A stretch of 5,697 nt of DNA from Chloroflexota bacterium (GCA_017860725.1 JAGDMX010000192.1:1-5697), one strand, 5' to 3'. Positions 1 to 5,697 are shown, counted from the first letter of the stretch. Translations and numbers: made by a program. The notes: a model not told the origin generated them from the letters alone.

Positions 1-1
1 C

Positions 2-1969
2 AGCCTCATGTTTCTGGTATTTTTTCAGCTTCTCACGGATTTTACCGCCGGGATTTATGCTTTCGCGTTATTAGGAACTGGAATCCCTGTTGAAATCGCG
101 GCATTCTTGCTGCTCTTCTCGCCAGCTATTTTGCTGGTAGGTGGGAAAGTATTAAAGGGTAAATCTCTGGTTGTGGCTGGCGAGCTGGTATTGATTTGCC
201 GGGTGATTGAGCCGATGCTGGGCACGCGCAGCCGGATGCTAGTTGCCGGGTTGGGGGCAGCCATCCTGCTGGTTTTCTTTCCGTCTCTAATCTGGAATAA
301 ACGCACGCGCCTTGCGGGTCAGAGTGGTCTATTTCTGACCGCTGGCTTGGCAGGGAGCGTAGGATTGTCAATCATGCTCCGCTCGCTGAATTCGAGCGTC
401 GATTTGTCTTTGGATGGTGTCAATATCTGGGTAGGCTGGCTGCTGGCTGCGATAGCCGCGTTGCTGTTGGCCATCCTGCTGCCTGTCAAACCGACAGCGG
501 AGGCATCCAGTGAGCCAGCCAATCCCGCTGAGCAGCCGCCAGGGTCTCGGGGTAGAGTGGTTGGCCTATGCCTGGGCCTGGTGGGCGTGCTGCTTGCCTT
601 TTATTATGCTTTTACTAGCCCGGCAGTGATCGCCCGTTGGGTCGAAGGGAATTACTTCTGGATCATCCTGATCGCAGGTGGCAGCCTGGCATTATTTGGG
701 ATCCTTTTTGTTTGGAGACCGGCGCGGTTTACCGGCATCTCGCCTCTGGTCTTGCTGGCCTATAATCTGTTATTCCTGATTTCCTTGCTCCTGACCATTT
801 CACCTCACCAACTGAGCTTTCCGGTAAACCCGAGCGATTATCCATTCTTTGAGCCATCGGTCAGCCCAATAACTATCCTTCCTCTCGTGCTTACGCTGCT
901 GCTATACCCGGTGCTGATCGTCGACTTCTTGAAGATCGGGCGCGCACTGGCAGCGGCGAATGCCTCCCCCCGATTATTGGGCGCTGGATTTACCCTGGCA
1001 TCCCTTTACTTACTGCTGATGATCTTCGCCCATGTTTTCACCACGACATATGATTACATCCCTGTGATTGGACCGTTTTTTCGCGACCAGTTCTGGCTGG
1101 TGTATCTGGTGGCCGGCTTAGTGCCTGCATTAGCCGTGCTTCTAACCGGGGGGAAGAAGCTATCCTATAATGGTTCAGAGAAGGGGCAAGCCATCCCACC
1201 CGCGTTTGCCTGGGGATTATTCCTGGTGACAGCTCTGGCTGGGTTAGGAGTCGTTTTGACTATGGCCAGACCTGATACCCAAACGCAAGGCAGGGAGACT
1301 ATTAGGGTGATGACCTATAATATCCGTCAAGGCTATTCGGATGCCGGTCTGAAAAACTATGATGGGCAATTGGATCTGATCAGCCAGATTGCTCCGGATA
1401 TCATTGGATTGCAAGAGTCGGACACGAACCGCATTGCCAATGGCAATTCCGACATCGTGCGCTATTTTGCGGATCGATTGGGGATGTACTCGTATTTCGG
1501 GCCAAAAACAGTCACCGGGACATTCGGTATCGCGCTGCTTTCTATCTATCCAATTCAAAACGCCAGGACATTTTACATGTACAGCGAGGGCGAGCAAACC
1601 GCAACCATCGAGGCGCAAATCGTTGTGGGCAATAAAGCCTTCAATGTCTACGTCACTCACCTGGGCAATGGTGGGCCAATTGTCCAACAGGAAGCAGTGC
1701 TGGAGGTGGTGGGAGACAAGGGCAATGTGATTGCCATGGGGGACTTCAACTTTCGGCCGGACACCGATCAGTACCGGCTTACGACCGAACGCTTACAGGA
1801 TGCCTGGCTGCTCAAATGGCCAACCGGTGTAGATGATGAGGGCTACAATCCCGATCAACGAATAGACCACATTTTTGTCTCGCCGGGGATGGTAGTCAGA
1901 GATATGCAATATTGGACCGGCCCCGAATCGGACCATCCAGCAGCGATTGCTGAGATACTAAGGCAATAA
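2..1969 (+). CDS. Polytopic membrane protein with C-terminal EEP (endonuclease/exonuclease/phosphatase) domain, CWH43/PGAP2IP-like; 5' end probably outside window
   Basis: Residues are numbered from the Met at position 8. The reading frame stays open to the window edge and that Met sits directly at a membrane segment, so the true start is probably a little upstream. About 13 hydrophobic segments fill residues 1-420. An EEP fold follows at about 433-650 with all usual motifs: MTYNI (N438), LQES (E470), THLG (H551), GDFN (D579, N581), RIDHIF (D620, H621) and SDHP (D642, H643). It therefore looks like an active metal-dependent phosphoesterase; the substrate is unknown. Lys/Arg-rich loops alternate so that the N-terminus is inside and the EEP domain outside the cytoplasm. 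Multi-pass membrane region plus EEP, with the LQESDTNR and GTFGIALLS stretches, recalls the C-terminal half of eukaryotic Cwh43/PGAP2IP, which acts in GPI-lipid remodelling. That similarity is from memory. A secreted-nuclease role is the alternative. The gene ends at a terminator and has no same-strand neighbour in view. Confidence 0.85.
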   Translation, partial: SLMFLVFFQLLTDFTAGIYAFALLGTGIPVEIAAFLLLFSPAILLVGGKVLKGKSLVVAGELVLICRVIEPMLGTRSRMLVAGLGAAILLVFFPSLIWNKRTRLAGQSGLFLTAGLAGSVGLSIMLRSLNSSVDLSLDGVNIWVGWLLAAIAALLLAILLPVKPTAEASSEPANPAEQPPGSRGRVVGLCLGLVGVLLAFYYAFTSPAVIARWVEGNYFWIILIAGGSLALFGILFVWRPARFTGISPLVLLAYNLLFLISLLLTISPHQLSFPVNPSDYPFFEPSVSPITILPLVLTLLLYPVLIVDFLKIGRALAAANASPRLLGAGFTLASLYLLLMIFAHVFTTTYDYIPVIGPFFRDQFWLVYLVAGLVPALAVLLTGGKKLSYNGSEKGQAIPPAFAWGLFLVTALAGLGVVLTMARPDTQTQGRETIRVMTYNIRQGYSDAGLKNYDGQLDLISQIAPDIIGLQESDTNRIANGNSDIVRYFADRLGMYSYFGPKTVTGTFGIALLSIYPIQNARTFYMYSEGEQTATIEAQIVVGNKAFNVYVTHLGNGGPIVQQEAVLEVVGDKGNVIAMGDFNFRPDTDQYRLTTERLQDAWLLKWPTGVDDEGYNPDQRIDHIFVSPGMVVRDMQYWTGPESDHPAAIAEILRQ

Positions 1970-1972
1970 TCG

Positions 1973-2009
1973 AAAAAGCCGGCTGTTCGCTGCAGCCGGC
2001 TGATTTTTT
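1973..2009. terminator. Bidirectional rho-independent terminator between convergent genes
   Basis: A perfect 9-bp stem pairs AGCCGGCTG (1977-1985) with CAGCCGGCT (1993-2001) around a 7-nt loop. On the plus strand it is followed, after two bases, by six T (2004-2009). On the minus strand the five A at 1973-1977 give a T-run right at the stem. It can thus end both the EEP-protein transcript and the convergent regulator-transporter transcript. The plus-strand T-run overlaps the stop codon (2008-2010) of the minus-strand transporter gene, an economical arrangement. Confidence 0.9.
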
Positions 2010-2748
2010 ATGGAGTTGGCGGTACTTTCAGCAGCGCGCCGACGGCATACCCGGCGAGGGCACTGACTGTGCCGATCAGAGCCATCTCCAGCCCGCTTTT
2101 GCCGGGATGTCCGACATAGACGCGAGCCTTATAGGCGCCCACGATAAACAGTACAATGGCGGTCATGATCACCGATAGCAACATGGCTACCTTCACACTC
2201 ACGAAGGCAAAGGGAATCAAGGGGATCAGGGAGCCAATGATTGCTGAGAAACCCACTACCAAAGCCGAGCGTAGTGCCTGCCCCCGGTCGATGGGGGCAA
2301 GCCGGTGTTCTTCGGCCATCATCACTGCCACCCAGACATCTTCGTTGACGGTGATGGTATCGACAATTTTCTCTAGCAGCTCGCCATGAAAACCCTTGCG
2401 CTCGTAGATGCTGCGGACTTCGTCCTGCTCCAGCTTGGGGACCTGCTGGATATGCCGGTACTCCCGTTCACGCTCGCTTTCATAGAAATCCGCGTCTGCC
2501 AGGGTTGAGGTGTAAGCTACGGCAGCCATCGACACAGACTCGGCGAAGGTTGCTGCCAATCCTGCGACCATCACAACCCAAGTATCGCCAGTTGCCGCTG
2601 CGACTCCCAGGATGACTCCCAGTACGTTAACCAGCCCGTCCTGTCCCCCCAGGATAATATCGGAGAGGCCGGACGCTCGCCGGTGAGGATCGGAGTTATG
2701 CAAGTGTAGCTCTTCTGTGATTGATACAGGTAATTTTGATATGTTCAT
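2008..2748 (-). CDS. VIT1/CCC1-family iron/manganese transporter
   Basis: This 246-residue protein fits the VIT1/CCC1 family, which moves Fe2+ or Mn2+ out of the cytoplasm, usually by exchange with protons. Five membrane segments are visible at about 30-52, 57-82, 163-183, 186-209 and 218-240. The first carries the family pattern DG-LVN-LG (D37, G38) and the second has E70 and M74, matching metal-path residues of plant VIT1. Between segments 2 and 3 lies a cytoplasmic, Glu-rich helical domain with E90, E92, E94, E96, E107, E110 and the M143-M144-E146-E147 group, equivalent to the metal-collecting domain of VIT1. The domain is present and full length, unlike short CCC1 forms that lack it. The start is 3 nt after the stop of the TrmB-type regulator, so the two are co-transcribed; only a weak GGA lies upstream, so translation may depend on coupling. 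Iron versus manganese cannot be decided from sequence. Confidence 0.9.
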   Translation of the reverse strand: MNISKLPVSITEELHLHNSDPHRRASGLSDIILGGQDGLVNVLGVILGVAAATGDTWVVMVAGLAATFAESVSMAAVAYTSTLADADFYESEREREYRHIQQVPKLEQDEVRSIYERKGFHGELLEKIVDTITVNEDVWVAVMMAEEHRLAPIDRGQALRSALVVGFSAIIGSLIPLIPFAFVSVKVAMLLSVIMTAIVLFIVGAYKARVYVGHPGKSGLEMALIGTVSALAGYAVGALLKVPPTP

Positions 2749-2751
2749 GGA

Positions 2752-3588
2752 TTAGTCCAGTGGAAATATGTTTCCGAAGATTTTCCGGTCAGCGGAAGAA
2801 AGTTGGGCGATGAGCTCATGACCGAGCCGGCCATGCAGTTTTTGTGTAAATAACTCCATCCAGACGAACTGGCGCACTATATAAACCAGGTTGCGGTTGT
2901 TGGTCACCGTAGCGGTCATCTCGTCCTCGGTACCGGCAGCTGATGTGGATTCCACATTGCCGATCAGGCACTTTCTGCCATCCGCCACGATGACCAGTAA
3001 ATCGGTGAGTTTTTGCAGCTCACTTTCCAGCGATGGATGATGTGCAACCTGCACACGCCCTGGTTGCGGGAAGCTCTTTGGCTCTAAGCTGCTACTGCCT
3101 GTCAGCAGCAGGTGCAAGCTGGCTCCGCGCCGGTTGCACTCGACCAGCTGCTCCAGTAGGGTAGCCAGGTCCGCATCATTAATCACCAGCATTAGCTCGG
3201 CTCCTGCAGTCTGTATCAAACCCAATGCATACAGGGTTATGGCGCTACGTCCGGTTAAGGACCACAGATGATCCTCTTCAATGGCGTTATAGCGCTTGCG
3301 CAGGCTCTCTCGCAGGCTGTCGATCAAGTGGTGCTGTTCTTGCTCATAACGATCCAGCAAGGTGTCGGGTGGGATAGGCCGGTAGAGGGTAGCGCGCCCT
3401 TCCTCGGTACGCAGCACTGCGCCGCGGGCGTGCAGACGCCCTAAAGCTTCATAGACCATCGAGCGCGGGATGCCGGCTTTTTTACTTAGCTGGTATCCGG
3501 TAGAGGGATATTCAGCCAGTAGCGCCAGGTAGACCTTGCTTTCATATGTGGTGAAACCGATTGACTCCAGCTTAGATATAGGGTCCAT
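2752..3588 (-). CDS. TrmB-family transcriptional regulator
   Basis: A 278-residue protein with an N-terminal winged helix at about 4-75. It starts with the TrmB signature LESIGFTTYESKVYLALL; the likely recognition helix is around 41-56 (PRSMVYEALGRL), and the wing runs to Y69. A helical, probably coiled-coil linker follows (76-106), which would mediate dimer formation. The rest (about 107-270) resembles the PLD-like effector domain of bacterial TrmB proteins, including an LLVIVADGRKCLIGN strand-turn and a C-terminal helical part. The sugar-binding domain of archaeal TrmB is not recognisable, so the ligand is unknown. The start ATG has an AGGA ribosome binding site 5 nt upstream (3594-3597). 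It is the first gene of an operon with the VIT-type transporter, behind a good promoter at 3618-3646, and most simply regulates this operon; metal sensing is conjecture, as only two Cys and no clear metal site are seen. Confidence 0.88.
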   Translation of the reverse strand: MDPISKLESIGFTTYESKVYLALLAEYPSTGYQLSKKAGIPRSMVYEALGRLHARGAVLRTEEGRATLYRPIPPDTLLDRYEQEQHHLIDSLRESLRKRYNAIEEDHLWSLTGRSAITLYALGLIQTAGAELMLVINDADLATLLEQLVECNRRGASLHLLLTGSSSLEPKSFPQPGRVQVAHHPSLESELQKLTDLLVIVADGRKCLIGNVESTSAAGTEDEMTATVTNNRNLVYIVRQFVWMELFTQKLHGRLGHELIAQLSSADRKIFGNIFPLD

Positions 3589-3603
3589 AGTAATCCTAAA
3601 ACT

Positions 3604-3615
3604 AACTACTAAGTT
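3604..3615. promoter_or_regulatory. Possible operator: small inverted repeat AACT-N4-AGTT at the regulator's transcription start
   Basis: AACT (3604-3607) and AGTT (3612-3615) form a short inverted repeat with a 4-nt spacer, and another AACT lies just beside it at 3600-3603. It overlaps the expected start point of the minus-strand promoter, a place where a repressor would block transcription. Four-base arms are short and common by chance in AT-rich DNA, so this is only a candidate site for autoregulation by the TrmB-type protein. Confidence 0.2.
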
Positions 3616-3617
3616 GA

Positions 3618-3646
3618 ATTCTATATATATATCGGATTCTCGTCAA
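3618..3646 (-). promoter_or_regulatory. Sigma-70-type promoter for the TrmB-VIT operon
   Basis: Read on the minus strand, TTGACG (3646 to 3641) matches the -35 consensus at five of six bases, and TAGAAT (3623 to 3618) matches the -10 consensus at five of six, with the ideal 17-nt spacing. The spacer contains an alternating TA stretch. Transcription would begin near 3611, leaving a leader of about 23 nt with the AGGA ribosome binding site. The position directly upstream of the regulator gene supports the call. Confidence 0.6.
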
Positions 3647-3658
3647 TAACCGGCAGAT

Positions 3659-3664
3659 TAAAAT
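3659..3664 (+). promoter_or_regulatory. Weak candidate -10 element for the DUF3054-sigma-anti-sigma operon
   Basis: TAAAAT lies about 47 nt upstream of the DUF3054 start and matches the -10 consensus at five of six bases. No convincing -35 is found 16-18 nt before it, and no clear ECF-type AAC/CGTC pair was found in this intergenic region. The operon must start from here or from within the intergenic region, but the exact promoter is uncertain. Confidence 0.25.
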
Positions 3665-3698
3665 ATGCTCACCCTTGCCCCTTTTCTGGCTTTCGATT

Positions 3699-3702
3699 AG
3701 GA
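3699..3702 (+). promoter_or_regulatory. Ribosome binding site that fixes the DUF3054 start at 3711
   Basis: AGGA lies 8 nt before the ATG at 3711. This favours that ATG over an in-frame TTG at 3675, which has no purine-rich sequence at a suitable distance and would add 12 residues not expected for the family. Confidence 0.6.
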
Positions 3703-3710
3703 TTGCGTAT

Positions 3711-4106
3711 ATGAGTCTGAATAATAACGGTCGCCGATTGGCTTTTCTGCTGGTGGCGGATGTGATTGTACTGGCTATGGTCACATTGTTCGGCTTTGCC
3801 AGCCACGGGTCATTGGGCAGTGCCGGCAGCCGTCTGCTCACGACATTTATTCCTCTGGTGATTGCCTGGTTCCTGGTGGCGCCTTTCTTGGGAGCCTACG
3901 ATCTGCAAAGGGTCTCGGATTTTCGCCAGCTGTGGCGTCCATTCTGGGCGATGGTGCTCGCCGGACCCATGGCGGCTATGCTGCGCGGCTTTATATTGAA
4001 TTCCCCGATTTTGCCGATTTTCGTCGTAGTTCTGGGCGGGGTTAGTGCTTTATCCATCCTGATCTGGCGGATGGTTTATGCCTTGATCGCGACGCGCAGG
4101 CGGTAA
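3711..4106 (+). CDS. DUF3054 family small integral membrane protein
   Basis: A 131-residue protein with four membrane segments at about 10-29, 42-62, 78-96 and 100-126, ending in a basic tail (RRR). The order of conserved features fits DUF3054: a buried Asp in the first segment (D17), a following small-residue/His turn (ASHG, H32), an aromatic-proline stretch in segment 2 (P48, W53), a GP-x4-LR motif (G85, P86, R92) and a WR pair near the end (W119, R120). The family has no established function, and none is claimed. It is the first gene of a plus-strand operon: its stop is 2 nt before the sigma-factor start, and the sigma gene's ribosome binding site (AGGCGG, 4098-4103) lies within its last codons. 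This ties it to the sigma/anti-sigma module in expression, though not necessarily in function. Confidence 0.75.
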   Translation: MSLNNNGRRLAFLLVADVIVLAMVTLFGFASHGSLGSAGSRLLTTFIPLVIAWFLVAPFLGAYDLQRVSDFRQLWRPFWAMVLAGPMAAMLRGFILNSPILPIFVVVLGGVSALSILIWRMVYALIATRRR

Positions 4107-4108
4107 CC

Positions 4109-4720
4109 ATGGATGAAGCTGGGCTGATTCGGGATGCACAGAAGGGCGATCTGACCGCCTTCAATCGCTTGGTGCTAGTTTACCAGGACATGGTTTACAA
4201 CCAGGCATACCGAATGATGGGTGAGGCCGAGTCGGCAGAAGATGCCACTCAGGACGCGTTCATCTCCGCTTATAAAAACATTCGCTCTTACAGGGGCGGT
4301 TCGTTTAAGTCCTGGCTGCTGCGGATCGTGACCAATGCCTGCTACGACGAGTTGCGCCGCCGTAAGCGGCGCCCAACACAGCCCCTGGAGCCGATTGATC
4401 AAGAAAACAACGAGGAGTTTGAGTCGGCACGCTGGATGGTGGATCCGGGCGAGTCCCCCGAGCAAGCTTTGGAGCGCACCGAGTTGGACCGCGCCCTGCA
4501 GCACTGCCTGGAAGATTTACCACCCGATTTTCGGGCTGTGGTGATCCTGGTGGACATCCAGGGCATGGATTACACCGAAGCAGCCGCAGTTGTGAAAACG
4601 CCGCTGGGTACGATCAAAAGTCGGCTGGCCAGAGCCCGTCTGCGCCTACGCGACTGCTTGCGGGGGGTGTGGGAACTTTTGCCTGTGGCTTTCCGTCTGA
4701 GTGAGGAGAGTGATGTATGA
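4109..4720 (+). CDS. ECF-type (group 4) RNA polymerase sigma factor, RpoE-like
   Basis: A 203-residue sigma factor that directs RNA polymerase to a set of promoters, typically under envelope or stress signals. Region 2 spans about 8-88, with the core-binding DATQD stretch (45-49) and the -10 recognising and melting part around FKSWLLRIVTNACYDELRRR (W69, N76, D80). An acidic, Pro-rich linker runs from about 89 to 126. Region 4 spans about 128-184, with LEDLPPDFRAVVILVDIQG and a helix-turn-helix ending TPLGTIKSRLARAR (164-177), which would read the -35 element. Regions 1 and 3 are absent, as is usual for the group. A short tail of about 18 residues follows region 4. The ATG at 4109 has AGGCGG 5 nt upstream. 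The stop overlaps the start of the membrane anti-sigma gene (ATGA), the standard arrangement for a sigma with its own inhibitor. The exact ECF subgroup is not determined. Confidence 0.93.
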   Translation: MDEAGLIRDAQKGDLTAFNRLVLVYQDMVYNQAYRMMGEAESAEDATQDAFISAYKNIRSYRGGSFKSWLLRIVTNACYDELRRRKRRPTQPLEPIDQENNEEFESARWMVDPGESPEQALERTELDRALQHCLEDLPPDFRAVVILVDIQGMDYTEAAAVVKTPLGTIKSRLARARLRLRDCLRGVWELLPVAFRLSEESDV

Positions 4721-5559
4721 ACAGCAATATCTCCCCACAGGATTGGGAAGCCTTATCTGCTTATATCGATAACCAGCTTAGCGTAAATGAACGCTCTCAG
4801 CTGGAGCTTCGGCTGGGAACTGATGTGGAGCTGCGGCGCACTTTACAGGAGATGAAGCGCATCAAGGTTACCTTGGGCAATGCGCCACGTCGGCGAGCCC
4901 CGCGTAATTTTACGTTGTCGCCAGGAAAAGCCGGCATCCGTCTCTCTTCACCACTTTACCCTACCTTCCGGCTGGCTTCCGTGTTGGCAAGTATCATGTT
5001 TGTGCTTGTTTTCCTTGGAGATATGCTGACGGGCATAACGACCGGTGTTCCAATCCTGGCGCAGGTAGCCCGCCAGAGCGCTCCTCAGCTTGAAGAAATG
5101 AGCCTGGCTCAGGAAGTTGCGACCGAAGAAGTTGAGCTGCCTGCAGTTATGGAATCTGCTGCCGATGTTGCGGCAACCGAAGCACCTACACCGCCAGAAG
5201 CGCTTATGGCGGCGCCAGCAGAGTCGACGCCTCCCCCACCGTCGGCCGAGCTGGGCGTTGAGGGTCAAGCAGCCAAAGCCCTGCCGACCTCCAGCCCAAC
5301 GCTGACGGAGAGTCCAACCACCACTCCCGAGCCCACGGTCACCCCATTGCTGACGGCGACTGTGGTTGCCGCTGAGCAACCGATCCAGGCCGAGCAGGCA
5401 GATGCAGCCGCCAACCAGCAGGAGGGTGAGTCTGTCGGGAGGGCAAGATTCACCTTACCCTACGTCAATTCGTGGATTATATGGGGGTTGGAAGGCCTGC
5501 TGCTGGTGATCGCGGTGGGTGCGATGCTGGCTGCACTGCTTACCCGCCGCATGCGTTAA
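4717..5559 (+). CDS. Membrane anti-sigma factor, zinc-free zf-HC2-like domain, two membrane segments with Pro/Thr-rich stalk
   Basis: A 280-residue protein. Residues 10-53 follow the anti-sigma domain pattern (LSAYIDNQLS, then an ER-x5-LELRL helix), which would clasp the sigma factor in the cytoplasm. The zinc ligands of the usual H-x3-C-x2-C motif are replaced (R32, D36, L39), and the whole protein has no Cys or His. A basic stretch (58-63) precedes membrane segment 1 (about 86-107). Residues about 115-245 form a low-complexity, Ala/Pro/Thr/Glu-rich region without a recognisable fold, predicted outside the membrane. Segment 2 (about 252-275) ends in TRRMR, placing the C-terminus inside. GAGGAG (4703-4708) lies 8 nt before the ATG at 4717, and the start overlaps the sigma stop, so translation is coupled. 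Role: hold the ECF sigma at the membrane until a signal releases it. A structural stalk protein with a relic anti-sigma domain is the alternative. Confidence 0.8.
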   Translation: MNSNISPQDWEALSAYIDNQLSVNERSQLELRLGTDVELRRTLQEMKRIKVTLGNAPRRRAPRNFTLSPGKAGIRLSSPLYPTFRLASVLASIMFVLVFLGDMLTGITTGVPILAQVARQSAPQLEEMSLAQEVATEEVELPAVMESAADVAATEAPTPPEALMAAPAESTPPPPSAELGVEGQAAKALPTSSPTLTESPTTTPEPTVTPLLTATVVAAEQPIQAEQADAAANQQEGESVGRARFTLPYVNSWIIWGLEGLLLVIAVGAMLAALLTRRMR

Positions 5560-5588
5560 ATGACTGCGCATAATCCCCTGATTTCTAC

Positions 5589-5697
5589 ATGTCTGGTTTA
5601 GATCCGAGCGAAGACTTCCGCTTTTGCCCTCGCTGTTCGTCCGTGCTTGATCGCCTGGAACGTTTTGGCAAACTGCGCCCGGTATGCCCAGATTGCG
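5589..5697 (+). CDS. Zinc-ribbon protein, probably N-terminus of a Nudix hydrolase (cut off by window end)
   Basis: Only 36 codons are in view. They contain two CxxC knuckles (C13, C16, C33, C36) separated by 16 residues, in a pattern FCPRC...LERFGKLRPVCPDC. This is the zinc ribbon found before the catalytic domain in many Nudix hydrolases, which cleave nucleoside diphosphates linked to other groups (for example ADP-ribose or NADH). The Nudix box itself is outside the window, so the call rests on the ribbon alone. An in-frame TAA at 5571-5573 rules out a start further upstream. No ribosome binding site is seen before the ATG at 5589. The gene lies 29 nt after the anti-sigma stop with no terminator between, so it may be read through from the sigma operon. 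Confidence 0.6.
   Translation, partial: MSGLDPSEDFRFCPRCSSVLDRLERFGKLRPVCPDC

Noticed and set aside
1244..1687. 147-residue open frame on the minus strand inside the EEP domain
   Set aside because: It lies wholly opposite a domain with intact catalytic motifs and its product resembles no known family; it is a shadow frame.
3621..3632. Alternating TA stretch as an origin or unwinding element
   Set aside because: It is only about 12 bases and is explained as the spacer and -10 surroundings of the minus-strand promoter; no DnaA boxes or iterons are nearby.
3592..3704. Perfect 8-bp inverted repeat AATCCTAA (3592-3599) and TTAGGATT (3697-3704) flanking the divergent intergenic region
   Set aside because: Each copy contains the AGGA ribosome binding site of the gene it precedes, which explains both position and orientation without an operator.
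3675..3710. Longer form of the DUF3054 protein from a TTG codon at 3675
   Set aside because: No ribosome binding site fits it, while the ATG at 3711 has AGGA at 8 nt and gives the usual family length.
4948..5379. 143-residue minus-strand open frame rich in Arg, Trp, Cys and Gly opposite the anti-sigma stalk
   Set aside because: Its composition is what the antisense of Ala/Pro/Thr-rich codons produces; no family pattern is seen.
5560..5601. 13-residue reading frame whose ATG (5560) directly follows the anti-sigma stop codon
   Set aside because: It is very short, has no recognisable features, and overlaps the better-supported zinc-ribbon gene starting at 5589.
1..5697. Search for CRISPR arrays, transposases, tRNA genes, attachment sites or a defence system
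   Set aside because: No repeated spacers, terminal inverted repeats, recombinase motifs or tRNA-like folds were seen by eye; genes are tightly packed and of housekeeping or signalling type.

Overview
The window is ordinary chromosomal DNA of a moderately GC-rich bacterium. It holds six well-supported protein genes and the start of a seventh. The gene set (TrmB-family regulator beside a VIT-type transporter, ECF sigma factor with a two-membrane-segment anti-sigma carrying a Pro/Thr-rich stalk, DUF3054 protein, CWH43-like membrane EEP protein) suggests Chloroflexota, perhaps Anaerolineae. That assignment is inference from gene style, not from a marker gene.

Layout. (1) Positions 2-1969, plus strand: a large membrane protein with about 13 transmembrane segments and a C-terminal endonuclease/exonuclease/phosphatase (EEP) domain predicted to lie outside the membrane; its true start is probably just upstream of the window. 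(2) 1973-2009: a bidirectional rho-independent terminator between two convergent genes. (3) 2008-3588, minus strand: a two-gene operon, a TrmB-type regulator followed 3 nt later by a VIT1/CCC1-family iron/manganese transporter, read from a good sigma-70-type promoter at 3618-3646. (4) 3589-3710: a divergent intergenic region holding that promoter, a small inverted repeat near its start point, and ribosome binding sites for both flanking genes. (5) 3711-5559, plus strand: a tight operon of a DUF3054 membrane protein, an ECF sigma factor (2-nt gap) and its membrane anti-sigma factor (ATGA overlap). (6) 5589-end: the first 36 codons of a zinc-ribbon protein, most likely a Nudix hydrolase.

How the genes may work together. 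The sigma/anti-sigma pair looks like a complete envelope-signalling module. The anti-sigma has lost the zinc-binding His/Cys motif and contains no Cys or His at all, so a thiol redox switch is excluded. The TrmB regulator probably controls its own operon and therefore metal export or storage by the VIT protein. No mobile element, CRISPR array, RNA gene or defence system is visible. The most interesting points are the CWH43-like architecture with an outward-facing EEP domain, the TrmB-VIT pairing, and the zinc-free two-pass anti-sigma.
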